A DNA stretch of 64,000 nucleotides from the NCBI GenBank assembly GCA_025201375.1, contig JAIWZP010000026.1, positions 310,001 through 374,000 on the forward strand. Direction: 5' to 3'. Position 1 is the first letter of the stretch, and each line of letters starts with the position of its first letter. This DNA comes from Gongronella butleri. Lineage: Eukaryota > Mucoromycota > Mucoromycetes > Mucorales > Cunninghamellaceae. The position numbers and the translations under genes are program-made. The notes under the pieces are model-generated. The model had not been told where the DNA came from, ran no database searches, and saw nothing but the letters and a program-made list of their open reading frames with translations. Positions 50,664 to 62,687 of this stretch are shown here, piece after piece.

Positions 50664-53600
50664 ATGCAATGGATGGCGTTTCAATGCCATCGTGCCTTCT
50701 TTTTTCGCTTGTAGCGCCGCATCCCACATTATCTCCGTCACTCTTAATCGCGTACGGCGCGCGTATCATAGAATAAAAGAAAGAAAAAAGTGAGAAACGC
50801 GAAATACACGCACCTTGGCATACTGCTCGATTGCATGGCTAAAAATGCGGCCGTTTAGCCCTCCTGCTAGCGCACTTTTACCGCTCTTTATGCACGAGTA
50901 CGATATCTTATCAGAGAAAATAGTAGGGCGCATTTGTAAAATAGGAAAAAAGAAAAAAACTCACACAAGAGGAAAAGCGTACCTCCAGATTTTTTTTTTC
51001 GTTTCAGAGATTTTGAAATAAAACGAGGTTGACCATGCCGAAACAAAGTCAAATTCAAAAAATTGGGGAGCTTTGCCGTGAAGCATCGCTCATGGTCGAA
51101 GTCGGTCCGAGACACCAACCCCTGAATAGCTGCAACAAGGCTAGAGGCAGAGTTGCTGGCTAAGGAAGATGAGGAGCCACTTTCAACCTCGAAAAACCAC
51201 CCCTTTTATATTTTTTTTTACGCCCTGTGGCCCCGAGTCACGATTTTTTTTTGAATGCCCAAAGATGGAAAAATTCCCAGGCTTGCCTTTTGCCAACTTG
51301 TGGGTCCCCATGCCATCTTGCACGAGCCAAGAGCATATGCGACAAATTTATAAAAAAAAAAAAAAAAAAGGGAGGGAACGGTAAAAAAAAAAATGTAAAC
51401 AGCGAGGTAAAGCATTAAAGAGCTCCGTCAAAATGCAGGGTCGTACGGAAGCGGTGCGAGGCACCGCGTAAAAATAGCCGTGCCCAACTAAGAAGCATGG
51501 AAAAAATGGTCTGTGCATCACAATTCTGAGGCTTGGAAAAAAAAAAGGTACCGAAAATGGAGGGGGCCATGAAATAGCGCGGTCAAAAAAAAAAAAAAAA
51601 AAAAAAAGGTACGCGCTGCGGCGCTCCATTTAGAGACTCCGCGGCGCGCATTAAAACGAGCCCTTGTTTCCCCAATGTCAATCTAGCACGATCAACATTC
51701 ATGTCGTTTATGGGGTGACTGTTTTTTTTGCGTCCAGTCTTGTCAAAATGTTTACTCACAGCTAAAATGGCTCAATACAAATGCGCAGTCGTGAGCTTTC
51801 GAGTTTCTAACGTTGATTAACGTGCACCAGCAAAAAATGTTCTTTGAAAGGCGGCACGCAGCAATTGCGTATAAAATTAATTTTTCCATGCTGCGCACAA
51901 ACTTTTCAAGCAAAGTGCATGACGATTGCATCCTTGGAAAGTGACACTTTCATTTGTCATTTCTCCTCCATTTGGGTTCCCCGATAGTCGAATTCTACAT
52001 GTTTTTTTACACGCAATTAAAGGATAAAGCATTTTAATTTCGATTTATTCGGCAGCGACCTTGCCATGACTTTAAGTTATAGCGTGATGAAATATGCATG
52101 ATCTGCGTCCGTGTCGAGTGGGCACGGTTTCTTTACAGCGACTCTATGTAATTGATGAAACAAGCGCAGATGTTAAAAAATCACTGACATTTGAATGTTG
52201 TCGCCCTACACACGTTCTTAAATGATCTGATAAATTACAGAACCGAGTGAGACCTACAGCTCTCAGAGGACGGCATGGCACCTCACTGCCCCAAGGAAAA
52301 AGTTTAGCTGTTGTGCCAACTTGTACAAAAAATGCCGCAATGAATTTACATTGCAAAAAAAAATGTTTCGTGTTGCTATGATATAATAGTATTATTTCAC
52401 ATCTTTCTGGCTTCCCGATGGACGACATCTGTCGCATGCTGACGCTAATCACGTGAAATTTAAGATTGGTCAATTCTCGGCAACCGACCTATGCAAACCA
52501 AGACGTTCCACTGTGATAATAGATGCAAAATTCAATTCATTGTCTAAGAATGAAACCAGTTGCACCAGTACCAAACAAAAACTGATCGAGAAATCAAGGT
52601 GTCTGTGAAAAATCCGACTTTGATCGTCATTTCCTTCAAATCGTCTTACCCAGTCCCACCAATGCCAAGAAATAAGGGCGCAGACACTCTGTTAGCACTT
52701 AAATATGATACCTATTTAAATCGACACCTAAAATATAACTTCATATGATATCATACGTTTGCCGGTCATTGATAGGTAGCCTGAATATTGATTTCGATGT
52801 CATTTCACCTCAAGGCGCTCATCGCAGGAGTGTACAGTACTACGTAGTACAGTATACAAAAAAAATTTCATGCAATTTGCGCACCCTAATTTGGAAGTGT
52901 CAAGCCTTAAATTTTTGCAACAAACATTGACCAAAGTAGGCACTTTTCTCAGTCGATCGCCGTTTATGCGTCACTCTTTGGCCTTTTTACTTACGCTGGG
53001 GCGACTCGCTATTTTGTCAGCCGATAGCAAATTGTCGGAGATGCCTGTTTGGGATGCATTGATCACTCGGAGTTCGAAATTTCCCAAATTTGGAATTTTC
53101 TGAGATTGAAATGTGTGACCCCTGAGTGACCCCTGAATTTTTCAAAAGTGGTCGTAGCGCTTTGCGGTTTTAAGCATTTTTATTGCAATTTTTGCATTGA
53201 ATCCAACGCAGCATTTTTTGAGCGGGATCAGCCAAGTGGATGGCAAATTAAATGCAAAATAGAGAAAATTTGTGATTTTTCATCTTTGGGATTTGCGTGC
53301 TGAAAAAAAACTATGATAGTGGACCTATGATGGCGAGCACTAGGCTGTGGTTCGTGCCTTGATGATCCTTGAGGCAATTCTCATTGGCGGGCAGGCAGGC
53401 TGTAAAAAAAATTCTGGAGGCACAGCATATCGGTGGTGAAATCCGAAAATCTCGCATTATTGCCGTTTTTCAAAACCAAACGCGCCTTTTCATGAAGTTT
53501 GGCGCGCTGCTGCGGGCATGAAAGAAGTGACAGAAGAGCCTCAGAGCGTATCAGATTCTTGACCATCTGAAATTAAAAATGAAAGTATCAAATATCATAC

Positions 53601-54014
53601 TTTTTTTTTTGTCTGTAAAATCCCAAAACCAATACAGTAATAAAAGCTTGTTTTGTACATTTCTTGGGTGCCCCTGAATGATTTTTTTTTGGAAACTGAG
53701 GCAAAACACGCTTCACACTTGCAGTAACTCGCTCACCAAATTTAAATGGAGTATCATATGATACAGAAGTAGAGTTCAACGTCCAAATCAAGATTTTTTC
53801 CGCGCAATTCGTTTTTGGGCTTCTTGAAGCATCAAGGATTCACTGAAATTAACAAATGTGTTGCGAAACCACTGTAAGGTTATTTGCGGGGTCAAATTAA
53901 AGCCGGTTGTCTATTGCGCAAAGCTTGTCAAACGTAAAAAGCAATTATCAGGTCCAAGCAGGAAAAATCCGCAGCCCAAAAAATGCCGCATTGGTCCCTG
54001 AACAACACGGAGCC

Positions 54015-54045
<31 letters not shown>

Positions 54046-54229
54046 TCAGTCTCCGCCATCGGCGTTCATGCGCCATTTTCTTTGAGAATTGAAAAAGGCC
54101 GCCGCTATTTTTTTTTTATCGCGCTGCTCTCTTTTTGTTCCCTGTCCATACCCGCGCCCTATTTATTCCTGTTACCCTGGTCTTTCGTTTTGAAAATAGC
54201 TCTCACTTCATTGTCTTTGCCTAGTCACG
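50664..54229. other. Long AT-rich spacer with palindromes and a diverged repeat
   Basis: No gene was recognised. A runs lie at about 51350 and 51582. The stretch 52475-52620 is a diverged copy of 13355-13500. GTACAGTACTACGTAGTACA at about 52831 is a near-perfect palindrome, and TATCATATGATA-like words occur near 52743 and 53752. The 54110-54210 part is T/C-rich and precedes the first F-box gene. Confidence 0.5.
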
Positions 54230-56113
54230 ATGCTCAACATTCAGCAAATGTTGCCAAATGAATTGTTGTCGCTTATCTTTGCGCTGCTCAGCAAGGCCGA
54301 CCTGAAAAGCGTGCGCCAGTGCTGCTCCTTGTTTAACGAGCTCGTTTGCCCGTTTCTCTTCCATACATTTTTGTTACGCCCTCTCCCTTCCTTTGTCGAC
54401 GGACCATTTGCGACGGCGGAGGCCAAAACTCGGGTAGTCTTCCAGCAGCTGCTGGCTGACCTGGAAAAGCCCGTGTCATTGCCCATGTGGTCGGCTGTGC
54501 GTCAGGTGCGCGTCGTTGGCGGCGCGGGCGCCTTTTACTTGCATCAAATAGCACAATTGCTGCAGCAATGCAAGTCTGCTTCGTCCCTGGAGATCAATGG
54601 CATGCTTCTCACGCGGCAAACCAACAATGACAAGCACCCGTATAATTATCAACTCAGCGACGACGCCGTCGCGCTGTTGAAACCTTTGCTTTTGCAGTCG
54701 CGCTTGCGCAATCTGCGCGTCTCCAATCAATTACCTCTTTGTTGCTTCCGTCTTGCCATGTTGCCAAATCTGCAGCATCTCCAGCACCTTGACCTGCTCG
54801 ATGTGGGACGCACCGAATACATGACCACGGAACGTGTGCGCAGTGCGGCGTTTTTCTTTGTCGATCTTGTCGAAATTCAATTGGCCTGCCCGCATCTCGA
54901 GTCGTTTGCCTGCTGCATCATTGACATGACGCCATCTTCTTATCCGCCTGCCTTTTTTTCAAAAGACAACAACACATTGATACCCTCCTCCTTGTCTTGG
55001 ACCTCGTTGGCGTCGCTTCGGATCCACGTTGTGCGCCAATACCATAATACCTCTGAATTGGAGCTGCTTGTCGCGTATCTGAGCTCCTGGGTGCCACATG
55101 TGTGTGAACTGGACGTGAGCTTTAGCCAGTCAAAATGGCTTCACGTGCCATCGCTTTGGAAACCATCCACACAAGAGCGCTCGTTTATCTTTTCGAAGCT
55201 CGAGCACCTGAAAATCACCATCAATCAGCACGTGGCGCCCCTTTTGGACGCGTTTGCTCAACACGCTGTCGCTTTCACGGCCCTGACACTGCACTCACCC
55301 GACCTTTGGCCGTCGTTTGATCTCATCCGCACGCTCACACAGTTTCAGCAGCTGCGCACCATGGACATTAGCAACGTGGATATTGGGACACTGCTGGATG
55401 TACGCGACATGCGTGTCCTTGCCCGTGATCGGCGGGGACTGCCGTATCAATTGTGCTCACAGGTCGGTGTGGACACCAAAAGGCATTCATTGCACACGCT
55501 GCGCGCAAAAAATGTGCGTCTTGCCTCCACCGGCACGCTTGTCGCCCTGTCCAAAATGTGCCCCTTTTTAACGACGTTGCACCTGGACTTGCGCTCTTCG
55601 CCGTACAAATTCGCGACTTTGGGCGCCGTAAGTGATATTCCTTACTGCGAGACAGCCAAGGGTCGTGTCGACGCCCTTGCTCATTATTGTACAGACCGTG
55701 ACTCCAATGCTTTTGTGTTTTCGCTGCCTTATTCTACGCAATTGGCCGTCATCGACCTTCAAATGCGAGACGTGGAGCATCCCAAGCTGATGATGCTCTT
55801 GCCACCGTCTCAATTGGCCTCCACAACCACCAAAACGGACGACCAAAGCGCCCCAGGAGCCCAAGCGCGAAGGATACGACATATTTGGCACATGGACCCT
55901 GCTGGACTCCTCAAGCCCTACGGTCTACACGTGCCTGGCTATCGCTTTTTGGATGAATTCATGCACCGACATGAGCAATTGGATGATGTGCCAAAGTATG
56001 ATGCTGCGTCTTTGAAATTTGGTATCATGAGAGCAAGATCAAGTGGTCTTGTGGCAATCGTGACTCCGTCGCGTCCACAAAAGCTGTGTTTTCGTGGTCA
56101 GATTTGTCTCTGA
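54230..56113 (+). CDS. F-box protein with LRR-like C-terminal region (first of pair)
   Basis: Probably a substrate receptor of an SCF ubiquitin ligase. It is intronless, 627 residues. The N-terminal F-box reads MLPNELLSLIFALLSKADLK then SVRQCCSLFNELVCPFLFHT, with the usual LP-ELL-IF-L and DL-C-F spacing. The rest has irregular leucine-rich segments such as LPNLQHLQHLDLLDVG, LASLRIHVVRQY, HLKITINQHVAPLLDAF and CPFLTTLHLDLRSS, as in fungal F-box/LRR proteins, though no strict LRR consensus holds. The target is unknown. The start at 54230 gives the F-box almost at once. AATAAA follows at 56115, two bases after the stop. The neighbouring gene has the same architecture. Confidence 0.85.
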   Translation: MLNIQQMLPNELLSLIFALLSKADLKSVRQCCSLFNELVCPFLFHTFLLRPLPSFVDGPFATAEAKTRVVFQQLLADLEKPVSLPMWSAVRQVRVVGGAGAFYLHQIAQLLQQCKSASSLEINGMLLTRQTNNDKHPYNYQLSDDAVALLKPLLLQSRLRNLRVSNQLPLCCFRLAMLPNLQHLQHLDLLDVGRTEYMTTERVRSAAFFFVDLVEIQLACPHLESFACCIIDMTPSSYPPAFFSKDNNTLIPSSLSWTSLASLRIHVVRQYHNTSELELLVAYLSSWVPHVCELDVSFSQSKWLHVPSLWKPSTQERSFIFSKLEHLKITINQHVAPLLDAFAQHAVAFTALTLHSPDLWPSFDLIRTLTQFQQLRTMDISNVDIGTLLDVRDMRVLARDRRGLPYQLCSQVGVDTKRHSLHTLRAKNVRLASTGTLVALSKMCPFLTTLHLDLRSSPYKFATLGAVSDIPYCETAKGRVDALAHYCTDRDSNAFVFSLPYSTQLAVIDLQMRDVEHPKLMMLLPPSQLASTTTKTDDQSAPGAQARRIRHIWHMDPAGLLKPYGLHVPGYRFLDEFMHRHEQLDDVPKYDAASLKFGIMRARSSGLVAIVTPSRPQKLCFRGQICL

Positions 56114-56602
56114 GAATAAAACAGGGCTGAATTTCTTTTGCTGCTGGCACAATAATGCAGCCATGTCCGTTTCCTAGCTCCGCTTCAAAGGCGGCACACG
56201 CGTTTTTGAGAAAATACTAAAGAAAAAAGGTCGACCATGGGGCGATTTCACAAAATGGATCACCGTTTATTACTGTTTGTCGCGTGTTTATGGAAAATGA
56301 GCAGTGATTCAGACGTATGGCGTTGGATGATGCAAGTGTTTGCATGGGATTTGCCAAAAGCGGCATGATTCATGCGCGGGCAGAATGGGGCCCAGACGAC
56401 GGACCCCCTTTTTCTTACGACTTTTTTTCTTCTTTTTCACACACCTCACACCTCCACGCCTCCCCTCCTTTTTTTTTCTCGTTTCGTTTTCCTGTTCTTT
56501 TTATATTTCACTCGTACCACTCTTGCTTTTTTTTTCTCGTTTTCTCCCGCCCCTCTCCCTTTTTATTTTTCTTGTTTGCTTTTTGGTGTCCCTCTGCTCC
56601 CC
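56114..56602 (+). promoter_or_regulatory. C/T-rich promoter of the second F-box gene
   Basis: From about 56400 to 56600 the plus strand is nearly all pyrimidine, ending at the ATG at 56603. The upstream open frame running through this tract is Phe-rich and is not part of the protein. Confidence 0.5.
56115..56120 (+). terminator. Polyadenylation signal for the first F-box gene
   Basis: AATAAA immediately after the TGA. Confidence 0.5.
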
Positions 56603-58765
56603 ATGACGACGTTGGTCCAGCTTCCCCTGGAGATCCTTCAGCAAATTGGCAACCACTTGCAAGGCAACGACCTCGTTTTGTGCTGCTGTGCGACAAAAGA
56701 CCTGTACGAGGCGCTTTACCCGCTTCTTTTTCACCGCGTGCACCTCCGTGCTGACCGGTGGCTAGCTCAATTCATGGTGGCACTCGATAATGACCGGTGG
56801 GCACCGCTTTTACTTGGCAAGGGCGCGCGGCACCTCACGATTCGATGGTGCAATCTGACGCTGGACCACTTGCAAAAGATTGCCGATACGTGCCCCTGGC
56901 TTGTCTCTCTAGACATTGACTCGTTCAGCTGGAATCGCCTCATGCTGGACCAAGCGGAAAAACATCGAGCGCGGCTCTTAGAGCATGGGGACGCCTCCAA
57001 TGGCGAAAACTCGCCTCCAACAGGTCCAATGGCGGTGCCGCTCCTTTTTTCAGCCAGCAATACCAATCGATCGGTCTCGTACGCCAAAGATATCGCCTCT
57101 TTGGTGCCATTACGCCTCGATGGGCAGAATGATACGCGCGTGGACATTAGCCGGGTGATCTTTGGGCGTGTGCTCCACCTGATGCTGCGATACCACGATT
57201 GTTTGACGACACTCCATCTCAATCTGAACGACGGGCTATCCGGCGCACTGGACGTTTACAATCTGCTGGATCAGGTGCCACAAATGCAGCATCTGTCGCT
57301 CAGCCATGCATTCCACATCCTGACGATCACCGACATTGAATATATTCACTCTGCCTGCCGCCATTTAAAATCATTGGAGCTCTCTGGTTTCTGCCTCAAT
57401 CGCTTGCTCATTGGCCAGCACCACCACATTGTCAAATGTACCTCATTGGAACGCCTGGTCATCCGGTTTTCATCGGGTTGGTCGTTTTATTGGCATTGGC
57501 TTTGGTATTTCGGGAAAAAATACAGTAGCAGCCTCAAGGACCTTGTGTGCTCGTGCTCCACGTCCATGGGCATGCATCGCGTCGACGATGATGCAGAGAC
57601 AATTGAAAATTGCTATGCCGTCTTCGCCGATCAACACGCGGCATCCCTCGAACGCCTTCATCTCATCAACCTTGCCACCAGCCACGCCTTTTGGGAACAC
57701 ATGAGTGAACGTGTCGCCCAGAAAAAGGACAAGGCACCGTCCACGATGCTCCTGACCGATGCCACCGTCACGCATCCGCAGATCAATGGCGATATGCGCA
57801 TTGTGCGCATGATCAGCGATTATGTCCATCAATCCGTGCGTGCCTTGACTCTCAGTCTTCCCGGATTCACCGAAAATGGCCGCAATGGCGGCAGCGTCCA
57901 CGACGTGTGTCGCGATTTCGGCCGCTGCCAGCATCTGACGAGCCTGACGCTCAAATTGCCGCCTTTTATCTTTTCGCCGCCCGATCGATCGACCTCAGGC
58001 ATCCCATTGGACTTTTTACTTGCGCAATGCCGACATCTGACGTCCTTGAGTGTCGATCATGGCACGCTAACCATCACCAACACGCCATCGTTCAACCATC
58101 CACTGCGTACACTCACCCTCAACAATGTCATGCTCGCCAGCGCCGTCTTGACAAGCGCATTGGTGCCATTGATCAACCTCACCTCTTTGCACATGTCCCG
58201 CTGTATCGTCCAGTACAATTACGAGCACCCGCACGACCTCGATCTCCCGCTCCCCATGTCATGGCAATTGCCACGCACAAAACCCATCCGCGTCATCCTC
58301 GATCAAATCCGTTTTTATCAGGGCCAAGGCCGCTTTGGTGAAAAGCTCAACCACCTCTCCATCTATGAGATTGCCACCGGCGCGCGCCGCGCGTGGGCTT
58401 TCAGGTACAACGAAATAAAGAAAAAAGAAAAAAGAAAAAAAAAGATAAAAAGAGGTGAAAAACGCGAGATCTGTGAATTTATAGCTCAATTCCGGATTTT
58501 ATTGCCTAGTCGAGATCATGGAGCGGTTGAATTGTCGACATCGCTTGGCCGCCGACGCGCCGGTGAATTGCGGCGATGCGCGACAACCAAGGACCGGCCA
58601 TCATATGCGGAAGATGATGGGGCAGATTCGCCATACGCAGGCTCGCGCCGCCGAATACCATCCTACAAGACCCTGACTCGTCAACAATATCACGTCAAGC
58701 TCTCGTGCCACCGCTTGCACATGCTGACCGTCAATGGCAACTCTGTCATTGATCTTGGTAAATGA
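56603..58765 (+). CDS. F-box protein with LRR-like C-terminal region (second of pair)
   Basis: Probable SCF substrate receptor. The F-box is MTTLVQLPLEILQQIGNHLQ, GNDLVLCCCATKDLYEALYP, LLFHRVHL. Leucine-rich segments follow: ARHLTIRWCNLTLDHLQKIA, WLVSLDIDSFSWNRLML, LTTLHLNLNDGLSGALD, MQHLSLSHAFHILTITDIEY, HLKSLELSGFCLNRLLIGQH, LTSLTLKLPPF, LTSLSVDHGTLTI and LTSLHMSRCIVQYN. An intron of about 105 bases near 58405-58513 (GTACAACG ... TTGCCTAG) separates the last exon, which ends LHMLTVNGNSVIDLGK; its far end may be spliced differently. It lies 490 bases after a gene of the same type and orientation, suggesting an old tandem duplication, although sequence identity looks low outside the F-box. 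Confidence 0.8.
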   Translation: MTTLVQLPLEILQQIGNHLQGNDLVLCCCATKDLYEALYPLLFHRVHLRADRWLAQFMVALDNDRWAPLLLGKGARHLTIRWCNLTLDHLQKIADTCPWLVSLDIDSFSWNRLMLDQAEKHRARLLEHGDASNGENSPPTGPMAVPLLFSASNTNRSVSYAKDIASLVPLRLDGQNDTRVDISRVIFGRVLHLMLRYHDCLTTLHLNLNDGLSGALDVYNLLDQVPQMQHLSLSHAFHILTITDIEYIHSACRHLKSLELSGFCLNRLLIGQHHHIVKCTSLERLVIRFSSGWSFYWHWLWYFGKKYSSSLKDLVCSCSTSMGMHRVDDDAETIENCYAVFADQHAASLERLHLINLATSHAFWEHMSERVAQKKDKAPSTMLLTDATVTHPQINGDMRIVRMISDYVHQSVRALTLSLPGFTENGRNGGSVHDVCRDFGRCQHLTSLTLKLPPFIFSPPDRSTSGIPLDFLLAQCRHLTSLSVDHGTLTITNTPSFNHPLRTLTLNNVMLASAVLTSALVPLINLTSLHMSRCIVQYNYEHPHDLDLPLPMSWQLPRTKPIRVILDQIRFYQGQGRFGEKLNHLSIYEIATGARRAWAFRYNEIKKKEKRKKKIKRGEKREICEFIAQFRILLPSRDHGAVELSTSLGRRRAGELRRCATTKDRPSYAEDDGADSPYAGSRRRIPSYKTLTRQQYHVKLSCHRLHMLTVNGNSVIDLGK

Positions 58766-59072
58766 AAAGTGGCGCGTATTTTCTTCATTCCAGATCCTTT
58801 TCGTACGTTTTCCGCTATCTCCACCCCCATGATCCGCTTTTTCTATCCTTGTGCTTGTCCTCTTTCACTTGACGTTTAGCCAAATTCGCATGTCATCTAC
58901 TGAAAATACCCCCTTCCACACCCCTCTTGTACTTTTCGCTTCTTTTTTCCTCATTCCATAGCCTTGCCCTTGTTGTACTGAATTAAACATTACGTCCTTT
59001 TTTTTTTTCATGAATGAAAAAATGTAAACTTTTAAATAAAAATAAGATGCAATTTAAAAAAAAAACGTCATT
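58766..59072. other. Convergent gene gap
   Basis: The 3' ends of the second F-box gene and of MDE1 meet here. The centre is very A/T-rich, with several AATAAA-like words around 58980-59045 usable on the plus strand. No gene was seen. Confidence 0.5.
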
Positions 59073-60045
59073 CTACGCGTCATCTTGGTTTTCAAGCACA
59101 GTCTCCATCCCAATGGACTTCATTTTCGCAGCAATCTCGAACAGATAGTCATAGCACTCGGACATGGTCTTAGCCTTTTCCCAGGATTCTGTGAAAATAA
59201 AAATAAGAAAAAAAATAAAAAAAAACACGCGTCGCGAGCGGCACCCAGCGCGTTTAACGGCTTACCTCCCCACACGTAGACGCCGTGGCGGCGGACGAGC
59301 ACAGCATTGGTCTCGGGGTACTTTTCCATGGCCTGAAATTAAGAAAAAAAAGAGGATGAGCTTTTTTTTTCTTTTTTCTTTTGTGTGTGTGTATGTGCGT
59401 GTGTGTGCACTTTTGCTCTCTCTTTCACGTACAGCTGCCATGCGATCGGTGAGATCTTCCTCTTCAGGGGTATTTTCGACAATGGGCACGACGAGCTTGT
59501 CAAAGTAGCGCAGATTGGCCTTTGTTGAGCCGCGACGGATGCCCTTGATCATCTCCTGGTGCGAGATCTCGAATGTCTCGCCGGGGAAAAGCAATGTGGC
59601 CATGACGGCATTCTGCGAATGCGTGTGGATACACGCGCCCGCCGCGCGCATCGAGTATGCATTGTAAAAAAGAGGTGTGCAGGCCGATGGCTTATACGCC
59701 AAAGGCGCGCGCAGCACCGTGCGGTCTTGCAATGCAAGCACAAACAGGTCCTCCGGCTTCATGCGCTCCTTTTGCACGCCCGACGGCGCAACATACACAT
59801 TTTCACTGCAGACAACGAAGATAAAAAGAAAGAAAGAAAAGAAAAATCGCCAAATGAGCCAAATGAGGGGAATTGAGCGTCGTTTTGTTATCCAAGCGGT
59901 GTGTTTTTTACCCTTCACGAATGCTGACGCCACCGCCGGTGCCAGTGACCCAGCCAAGCTGGTAAAAGAGACGGCAAAGCTCGGGAATAAGGTTGCAAGG
60001 GTGTTCAGGGTTCGTCGACCGGATAAGACTGTCTGCTTGGCTCAT
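59073..60045 (-). CDS. MDE1: Methylthioribulose-1-phosphate dehydratase (methionine salvage)
   Basis: Class II aldolase-fold zinc enzyme that dehydrates methylthioribulose-1-phosphate in the methionine salvage pathway of the cytosol. Four exons join. [20 protein letters not shown] and [20 protein letters not shown] come first. [22 protein letters not shown] follows. The long central exon has [20 protein letters not shown], whose two His bind the metal, and [11 protein letters not shown]. The third His and Trp lie in [20 protein letters not shown], and the end reads [16 protein letters not shown]. The intron 1 boundary restores REGENVY. TGTGGG near the N terminus and the HTHS motif distinguish it from ribulose-5-phosphate epimerases and fuculose aldolases. 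All catalytic elements appear intact. Confidence 0.94.
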
Positions 60046-60340
60046 GGTGGCAACAAAGAGGCGAGGAAGAAAAAAAGGAATGAAAGAAAGCCAGAAAAAA
60101 AAAAAAAAGGCAATCGGGATCAAACAACGGCTTTTTGGGCACGCTGCACTTGAAATGCTTGCGATTGGGCGTTCTCGAGATATGTGCAAAATTTTATTTG
60201 GCTATGTAGAAAAGAAAAGAAAAAAAAGACGCTTACAAAATAGTTATGCGGACAAGATGAGCATGAGAAGGAGAATTACGGGCGAAAAAGGGAGGGAAAA
60301 CAGGGTAAAAAGCGGGGAAAAGGGCAAAATGGATGACAAT
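60046..60340 (-). promoter_or_regulatory. MDE1 promoter and NGG1 3' region
   Basis: A gap of 295 bases. A-rich blocks near 60070-60110 and 60213-60232 read as T-rich on the coding strand upstream of MDE1. Nothing else was seen. Confidence 0.4.
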
Positions 60341-62687
60341 TCATGCGTCGTCGGCTGACGTAGGTTGAGTGGCGACGGTGGCGGCCGATGGGGTAGCAAT
60401 GGTTGTGGGTGTGGCGCTGTTGGCATGGTCGGTGTCCGTGTCGTAGATGGAATGCTTGGGCAAGACCATGTTCATGTTCTTGAAAATGGGCCCCAGCTTC
60501 TCTATCCACATCTTGCGCTTCTCCATCGCGTGCACCGCGTTCTCCGACAGCGCTGTCTTGGGCGCCACAGGGCCTTTGCGCTTTTTGGACTTTTGTGTGC
60601 GCTGAAATGAAAAAAAAAAAAGAGAAAAGCGCGTCAGTCACCGCGTTTCGACACGTCTTTTGGGATCCAATGCTTACAAATCGCTTAAAGTAGCATTGCT
60701 CCACCTGGCTATCCAAGTTGTCCAGGACATGTCGGTATTGTTCGTATTGCAATTGCTTGTCCGTGACTTCCAGAAGCCGCTTTTTGCGGAATTCATTGAC
60801 GCGCACCTGTTCTTTGAGCTCGCGACCAAGCCGCCTCAGTTCAGCGCATATCTCGTCATCTTCCTTGGCGTTCCACTCCACCTGTCGTCGCAAGAAAGAA
60901 AGAAAAGGATGGGGAAATGGGGGGGAAACATGAGAAAAATGAGCCATCGATCGTCAAAATGAGCAACTTGAGCACTTACATCGTCGTCACCAAAGAGGCC
61001 AGCATAGCGAAGCTCGCGCTTGAGGCGCTCTTCAAAATCGATGACGGCGTCAGGCGGCTGCGACGACAATTCGAGAACGGTACGGCCCTGCTGCTTCATT
61101 TCAACGTCGTCATCGGGCGGCTCGCCGTCATGATGGCTGGATGCGACGTACGACGCAAGATCCGTGCCGTCCAGACCAACATCCTCGGCCACGAGGCTGC
61201 TGAGTAGCCGCTCAGCGAGTGTGCCGCTTGAAATGTCGTTTGAATGCAAATAGTCGTCGGTGAGCGCATCTTCCGGGTGCACATACTTGAGACGGTCAGA
61301 AGGATGATGCGACGACGCCGTTGGCGTGCCGCTGCCGCCGTCGTCACCAAGCGCACCGTGCACAGGCGATTGTGACCTGCTCGATGGCAAACCTCGGTCT
61401 TCCTCGGCCCAGACGTCCTTGTAATAGGGGCCCAATGGTGGTATCAAATACGGCGTCGTGTCATCGCCCTATTTAAAAAAAAAGTCGTGGTCAATCATCC
61501 ACGCGTCAGCTTGGCTTTCTGGTTTTCTTCTTTTTTTTTTTTTTTTTTTACCTTTTGCAGCAGGAATTCACGGTCCTCTTCGGTGACGGGACGGAAGTAA
61601 GGCTCCAGGTAGCTCCAAAAGGTCATGATGGGCACCTGGTCCTTGGGTTTGACGCGCACAAAGTCAATATCGCTATTGCTGTTGCCATTGTTGCCTTTTT
61701 TCTTTGGTGAGCTGACAAGGTCGCCGTTGGTCAATTGATGCGCCCGCGCGTTGGATGAGGACTCGGCTGCTGCTCCGACTTTTTTCTTCTTGTAAAGCTA
61801 AAAAATAAAAAGAAAGAAAGAAAAAAGAAAAGAAAAAGGGAGCACATCAGCCTTTGATATCCTAAATTACACGAAATAAAATGCAAGGACTTGCGTCGTT
61901 CGATTTTGGTGCGTGCTTGGAATTTGTCACTGGGGGCGACATGCTCCTCGACAGGGGCGACGCGTCGGATTTTCGGATTTTGCCTATTTTGATCAAAACA
62001 GCGCTGTTAGCACGGGCACTGGAAGGCGGCCGTCATTAAAAAGGGTGCTTACTCTGCTTGTCCACGTCGCCATCAGAGTCGTCTCTTCGCCGCCTTCGCT
62101 TCAATGTCTCCAATGCACTTTTAAGTAAAAAAAAAAAAATGAGTATGCCTTTCGACGCGCGACTGGACGCGTTGTTTCTTACGCCTGTCGATCTGATTTC
62201 GGGGTCGACGCGTGCGACACGTCAAACACATCTTCTAAATCAGCCCAAAAAAACGCGTCAATATCGCTGTTTTGCCGCCGCTATGCCGTTTCAGCTAATT
62301 TACCTGGTTCTTGCTTGGTGCGCACCTTGTCCAAAGGCGACGCGGATGCGCCCTTCTTGGAACCAACTAATAAAAACAAGAATTGAGATGAGAAATCGGG
62401 TGCAACGCGCATGATTTTGCATGAAATGCGCGCGTACCGGCATCTTTGATCTTGACATTTTTCTCCAGATGGTTGTAGTCCTTTTTGAGCTCGGCGATTC
62501 TGGTCTCTGAGAAGGGCAGCAAGCCCTCGAGGTCGTTTTTGATATTCAGGAGGTCGGTGGACTCGGGAATAGCGCCCAATTGGCTGGGCGATATGCTTGC
62601 CGACGATCCATTCTTAAGCTGCCGGTAGTGTGCCGCCGTCAACGTCGACACGGGGATAGGCAGGCTGTATTGACGCGCAGAGTCCAT
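60341..62687 (-). CDS. NGG1: SAGA histone acetyltransferase module subunit Ada3/Ngg1
   Basis: Ada3 links Gcn5 and Ada2 in the SAGA/ADA coactivator complexes. The N-terminal exon starts MDSARQYSLPIPVSTLTAAH and has a coiled region (ETRIAELKKDYNHLEKNVKI). Middle exons give VRVKPKDQVPIMTFWSYLEP, YFRPVTEEDREFLLQK, PYLIPPLGPYYKDVWAEED and the Ser/Asp-rich linker. The C-terminal Ada3 domain is clear: NAKEDDEICAELRRLGRELK, EQVRVNEFRKKRLLEVTD, YEQYRHVLDNLDSQVEQCYF, followed by the basic RTQKSKKRKG stretch. The tail ends SADDA. At least eight exons are inferred; some small middle exons between 61740 and 62450 are uncertain. The domain content makes the family call safe. Confidence 0.9.

Noticed and set aside
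56372..56602. N-terminal extension of the second F-box protein
   Set aside because: The in-frame upstream sequence is the C/T promoter tract and gives Phe/Pro/Leu low complexity. The ATG at 56603 leads straight into the F-box.
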